Under the pieces are notes generated by a model that was not told where the DNA came from, made no database searches, and was given only the letters and a program-made list of their open reading frames with translations. From NCBI GenBank assembly GCA_012845835.1, contig JABAKD010000030.1, positions 14,045,076-14,109,075 on the forward strand: 64,000 bases of DNA. Direction: 5' to 3'. Source of the DNA: Undaria pinnatifida. Taxonomy: Eukaryota; Sar; Phaeophyceae; Laminariales; Alariaceae. A program made the translations under genes and the position numbers. Each line of letters opens with the position of its first letter. Position 1 is the stretch's first letter. Of this stretch, positions 59,091 to 64,000 are shown in pieces.

Positions 59091-62040
59091 CCTTTCTTCC
59101 GACGGGGAGCGATGTCCGTCGCTTCTACCTGGTTCACGGAAAATTTGTTCGAGTAGTAATTTATGTACACGGTAGCACAGTATGCTGCGAAAACATGTAC
59201 ATGCAGGTACCAAGGTACCAGATGCGAACTTTATAGTCTACCTACGTACATATCTGTCATATCTATCCCAGAAACCTACGCGAACTCGGAGAACCACCAG
59301 CAAGAACTGCTGAAGCTTGACGGCTGACCCTTTTGGAACTTGTAACCCAGGTATGGCGACCTAAATAGCGACGAGAGTGCGGTCTTACCAGCCTTCTGAA
59401 TACATACGAAGTAGGAATAGAACAAAAGCATGCGATCTTACAAGTATCATACCAGGTACCATATATATCATTGCACTGCACGCATGCTGCGCGAGTGTCG
59501 TATACCCATGTATTGCCGTTGACTGATTGTGCGATAACCGTCCCCCAAAACCAGCGAATTTGCTTGCCGAACGTTTCTTGGCGCTGATCGACACGAGAAA
59601 GTATGCTATGAAAACGTATCTTCATTTACTTTCTTGTTTGCAAAGGACTATTCGAACGATGACCTCGGGATGGCGCCTTATTTCAGGAGATACGGCCGGG
59701 AGCTATTAATATTTAATAGTTTCAAAACCGGCGATTTCGTCAAAAAAAGTTCGGGGCGGCTACCGTGGAACGACTCTGTTGCACTTCGGGCACACCTCAC
59801 CTATCAAGCATTTTGTACACATTGGTGCTGCTGCTGTGTTGTACGTGGCCGATGCTCTCTGTAATCGAAATCACCAGTTTTTTTCCCAACCCTGCTTTTT
59901 CTCTCTGAATTCTCAAAGGGGTAAACCACGGGAATACAGAAAAACAAAAAGCACGCTCACCTCGTATCTCACGCCCCTTTGGAGATCGCCAGGCACGCTC
60001 CGACTCCGGGAGAGAGTGTGGATCTTCACTCGTGGCGCGTCTAACTCCGCGGAAACCGAAGCCAGCCACCCTCTAGTTTCAGCAGTCGCCGCCGCCACTC
60101 TGTCCAACAGCAACAAGCAGAAGAGGAAATCAGCGGTTGGAAAATATCATCGTTGCTATAAACGGCTTCGTAAAGACGATGCCTGCACAAAGAGAGCATC
60201 GGCGCCCAGGCTGGCAGTACCTTTCTTTGATGGCCTCGCTGCTCAGCGTAGATAGAAAGCTAGACAGCGTAGTGTGGCGGTGCCTGCCTTGGATCCAGGT
60301 GGGAAGGGAGCAATGGCGTATGGGAGCAAGGGAGTTCCGTTTGTTATTTGTCACAGATCTATAGAAGAAGACCTCAAGGCTCAAAGACAATGTCGTAAAG
60401 AACCGCGGTTTGACTCCTTGACTGACGGCTGACAGCTACATAGAATTATATGGTGTCTTGACTAACTCGAATAGACCGGTCTCCTAGTAGAGCAGGCGTC
60501 AGGGCTTTCGATTGATACACCAGCCCTTCTGATATTTTGATTGGTTTTCAGTTACTCGTATCATATTTTTAATTTCTGTTTTGGCCCGAAAACCGAATAC
60601 ACGGACCGAATTGAATAACGGAAATGGAAATTGGAAATGTGAAGTATGAGAACATATCGATTAATCTTCATCGCTATCAAGGAGACAAGATTCATGTCCT
60701 TGTACTACGACTCGTACTGCTGTGTGTGTCGTCTACCGCTCTTTCTACCCAACGACATCAGTACACCCAGTGTCCGTGCTGATTCTTCATCCATCCTTCG
60801 TTGAGAGATACAACTTGTGTGGTCACAGACTGTGAGGCAGAGTAAACTAAACAGCAGTTACTGTAGTCGCAATTCGTCAAGGTAACGCAAGTGAAATGTT
60901 ACGAAGCGTACCGGGTACGATTACACAACGAATTTTAAGTTCGATCATAAAAATATGAAAACAGAGCAAAAAAAAAGAAACCAGAGGAACAAAAAAGAAA
61001 AAAAATCGACAAAAGTTCTGTACGAGTAGTTAGTTGCATTGTATGATACAGAGTACGTCTCTGCATGGTACGTAGAGCAACGTTTTGCACCAAACTCCGC
61101 GTGTGCACGTTGGACTACCGTCTTCCGAGCTCACTTCCTCGGGTTTTTCAGGAGGACCCCACTTGGTCGGCCTGCTGCGCGCTTGCAAACCAACGCTGCA
61201 CACCACCAAACGGTTTGTTGGACAGGATGATGGCAGAACTTTGTCGATGAACACTCACCGGTGCCCTTTGGGGTGCAATTGTTGGCTCTATTGACCAGCT
61301 GAATGAAGAAGGAGCTGTTTCCAGCAGGCCACACTTTTCTTCTTTTTGCGAGATCCGAGGTCCGATTTTAGCAGGTGCGAATCGAAGAGGCGAAGGGGGT
61401 GAATGCTCAAACTTGAACTTCGGTAAAAGCAGGAGGAACAGCTTTGTTTGGGCTGCGTATGTGAAGTGAAAGCCATTCCCCGAGAGGGGCTCAGCGAAGA
61501 GCACACGTCTAGTTCGTTACAACAAACGAGTGCGAAAAGTCACAAACGAGTCGTGACCATCATGTAAATATCGTTTCACTGCTGCTGCTGCTGTAGTATT
61601 GAGTTAATTGTAGATTTTGAAAAGTTCACAAATCAATTACATCTCGGGAGATAAAGAGCAAGGAGGTCTATTGGCTTGACGTCTTACTGCCTAGGGCGTA
61701 GTCCCTCGCTAGTGCAGTGACTTGCCAGTCGACAACACCCGCACTGAAGTAAGACCCCGGACTTTCCCGGCATGGTGCGGTACGCGGTACTCCGCAGGAC
61801 GAGGTCGAGACAAGCAAGCGCTTTTCACCGCACTGAACTGGGCCTGCGCACTAAGGGTACCGCACTAAAAGAACGCGGTACGACGACTATTATTATTATC
61901 AATACTATAATAATATTGTTGTATTGTACTGCATTTTTTTTACGTCATTTTTGCACTCGGCGAGCCAGAGCCTTTTGGACTAGATAGAGCCGTGATCACA
62001 GGAGGTGTCTTCCCTCCTCCCCGTCGGTGCGTGCCGTCAT
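59091..62040. other. Region upstream of the membrane protein gene, no supportable gene
   Basis: Several open frames of 60-158 codons overlap here on both strands (notably 59634-60390 and 61030-61504). None shows a known domain or a pair of splice sites that extends a recognisable protein. The promoter of the membrane protein gene must lie just above 59090. Poly-A rich stretches occur at about 60950-61015. Confidence 0.4.
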
Positions 62041-62054
62041 TTTTATACAAAAAA

Positions 62055-62150
62055 TATTTCAAGGGCGTCAGCCGTGATTTCGACGAATTTCAGGTCGTCA
62101 ATAGACTACTCATCTTCGCACGCGCATAGGGTTCAGCATTCCCGCTTTTC
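62055..62150 (-). pseudogene. Dispersed coding relic (KMSIDLK family), copy 3
   Basis: GGGCGTCAGCCGTGATTTCG and ACGAATTTCAGGTC match ACGTCGGCCGTGAGTTTGAC and ACGAATTTCAGGTC at 44392-44421, but with a small insertion that breaks the peptide. Immediately after it, CGCATAGGGTTCAGCATTCC (62125) matches CGCATAGGGTTCAGCAATCC at 27484, another dispersed word. Confidence 0.45.
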
Positions 62151-64000
62151 AGCTCCTTTATTATGCTCGTCGATTTACACCGAATTTCGCCTGATTCGCG
62201 TTCTTGCACTTCGTCCGGTCAATTGGTAAGAGTCCCTTGCGAGGCTCGAATCTACGACATCGACCTTCCTCAATAGTTACGCGGGCTTGCTATGCTATTT
62301 CGACCACCGGGGACGCCGTGTTGTAGGCTATATATGTACGATACATCATGGTAAAATGAAACTATACATCATGCCGTACAGGAAGTTTGAAGCACCCTGT
62401 ACTGCTGCTGCAGTTGGGGTTTGGCATAGGAAGCAGCGGCAGCTGCGATGACAATTAACTACTTCGTCGTACTACTGTATCATAATAATACAGTCAGTAG
62501 TTTGGGAGACCCTCGTACGGCCCAATTCACGATCGTCCTTCGCCTTTCTCAATCACCACCAATGGCGCGTGGCTGCTATCGAAGCTATATACGGTAGACT
62601 ATATGAATAATAGTAACAACAGGCAGCGTGCACAATTCAACCAACCAGCTTGTGTGTTCTGCGTTGCTGATTGCGCTGGCTTTGGAGCTCCATTTTCACA
62701 TTTTCACGCCAGATTTTATACCAGAGGGGCACTTTTTATTTTTATGTACCAGTATGTCTGTACGGTAGGTACGTCGTACACGATTACAACAGCAGTGCCA
62801 GGTATAATACGCTGCGGCACAAGGCACAAGCCACCTACTACCAGGTATCATAGTATGATGAAACCAAAAGCAAGAGGCCTGGCGCTCGCTCCTGGTATGG
62901 TACGAGTTACGAAGAGGACCAGTGGCATGCAACGTGCTTCAATTTTAGTGACGAGCATCAACCATGGACTGCTGTAGCGGTGACCCGCACGTCAAAGGCT
63001 CCCCTGGAGTCGGTATCAACACTTATACACTTATACCGACAACCAACCAATGGCGGGTTGCATCTCAAGTATAGTAGTGTCATACGTGCGCGGCACTCGA
63101 TGCCTTTGGACTTTGGAGCGACGATGCCGGACCCGCGGCATCGACTGATGATGGTGTCGCGGTGTCGGTAGTTGGCAGTTTGACCAAGCTCGCGATTGCG
63201 GCGCAACCTGTGCACGCCCACTGTTTTTGATTGGCCAGAACTCACGGTCCCGCCACACATGACGGCGAAGAACGGAGAACGCAACAAGAAAAGTGTAAGA
63301 TTGAACGTAAAAAACAAACCAAAACCTCGCCATCGACAGCGCGGGGCGTACTCTGAAACCGAGTAAAAAACACGAAAAGCGTTGTTCTATCTTGTACAGG
63401 TAGACAGGTCGACCTACTGTTGTAGACACCCATCTTGTGTGGTTTGTTTTTCATTAGACTAGTATGTCCTGGGGGGAGAGAGGTGTCGTCCCGAAATGTT
63501 TTCGTATTCCCTGGTGGTGTCCTGCTGCTGCGGTTTTGACTGCTGCTGCCACACTAGCTATGCCACACAGACAAGCGATCACCACGTGCTTTAGGTTGTT
63601 TTGTACCAAGCACGTTGTTAGACGTCACACGAGTGAGTGGTGCACTGCCTGCACCATGAAGCACTCCATACTACCCGAGGTACTATTAATACTAAAACTG
63701 CACGCTGCCTCACGCGGCCCACGTACAGCAAAACAAAAATACTAGTCTAGACTAACCGTCCAGCGCAAAGTGCAGTAGTGTCATGTTGTACATGTGCGTT
63801 GTACAAGGCCTTGCACCGCACTTCGGACACCAAGTGTGTATCGCCCTGACCCAGCAGCCTGTGTTGTTCCTTTTGTGGTCGGTGCCGTCGCCGTCACTTG
63901 GTTCGTCAGTGTTTCCCTCTACTACCAGGTACCAGGTACACATTAGTATGAATAAAATCAAGCCCCAAACGGATTGCTGGCATGTCACCCCCCAGAAGCG
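62151..64000. other. Right-hand end of window, no supportable gene
   Basis: No conserved protein, TIR pair or RNA gene was identified. A segment at about 62215-62262 (GGTCAATTGGTAAGAG then GGCTCGAATCT) resembles internal A and B boxes of a tRNA promoter but lacks tRNA arms. Three copies of TACCAGGTA lie between 62838 and 63938. Confidence 0.4.

Noticed and set aside
62215-62262. Possible tRNA gene (A-box and B-box-like words)
   Set aside because: No acceptor stem, anticodon arm or T-arm pairing could be built. At most a tRNA-derived fragment.

Overview
This is a window of eukaryotic nuclear DNA with no rRNA, tRNA, CRISPR or prokaryotic operon structure. Five multi-exon protein genes can be assembled exon by exon. 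Every junction but one has GT-AG borders, and all codon phases agree. Introns run from about 0.4 to 6.7 kb and are packed with transposon relics, satellites and (TTG/CAA)n microsatellites. Intermediate GC, long repeat-filled introns, TTAGGG-like interstitial motifs and the protein flavour fit a stramenopile, most likely a brown alga. That assignment is an inference.

Layout. 1672-7210 (+): a divergent ARF/ARL-type small GTPase, 4 exons, with a hAT transposase relic in intron 2. 9154-21879 (-): panB, ketopantoate hydroxymethyltransferase with a mitochondrial-type presequence, 7 exons. Its 6.7-kb intron holds two adjacent long palindromes built from retroelement fragments, one carrying a SINE-like insertion. 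22275-35674 (+): HIRA histone H3.3 chaperone subunit, 10 exons, 1467 aa, divergent from panB across a 395-bp shared promoter region. 40983-52488 (-): an NDUFAF7/MidA-type mitochondrial methyltransferase, 8 exons, 585 aa, convergent with HIRA. Its introns hold a 2.1-kb satellite of CAATAGGT/ACCTATTG cassettes, an intact-ended pogo/mariner-like element, and local duplications of both splice sites of the last intron. 54828-59090 (-): a predicted single-pass membrane protein with a bulb-lectin-like region and a polybasic tail, 3 exons. The remaining 4.9 kb has no supportable gene.

The genes do not form a pathway. Two products (PanB, NDUFAF7) are predicted mitochondrial, one is nuclear chromatin (HIRA), and two are membrane or trafficking related. 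The less ordinary material is an ARF-like protein that has lost the DxxGQ catalytic motif, the unnamed repeat families described below, and two short words (TACCWGGTA, TATTAATA) present far above chance.
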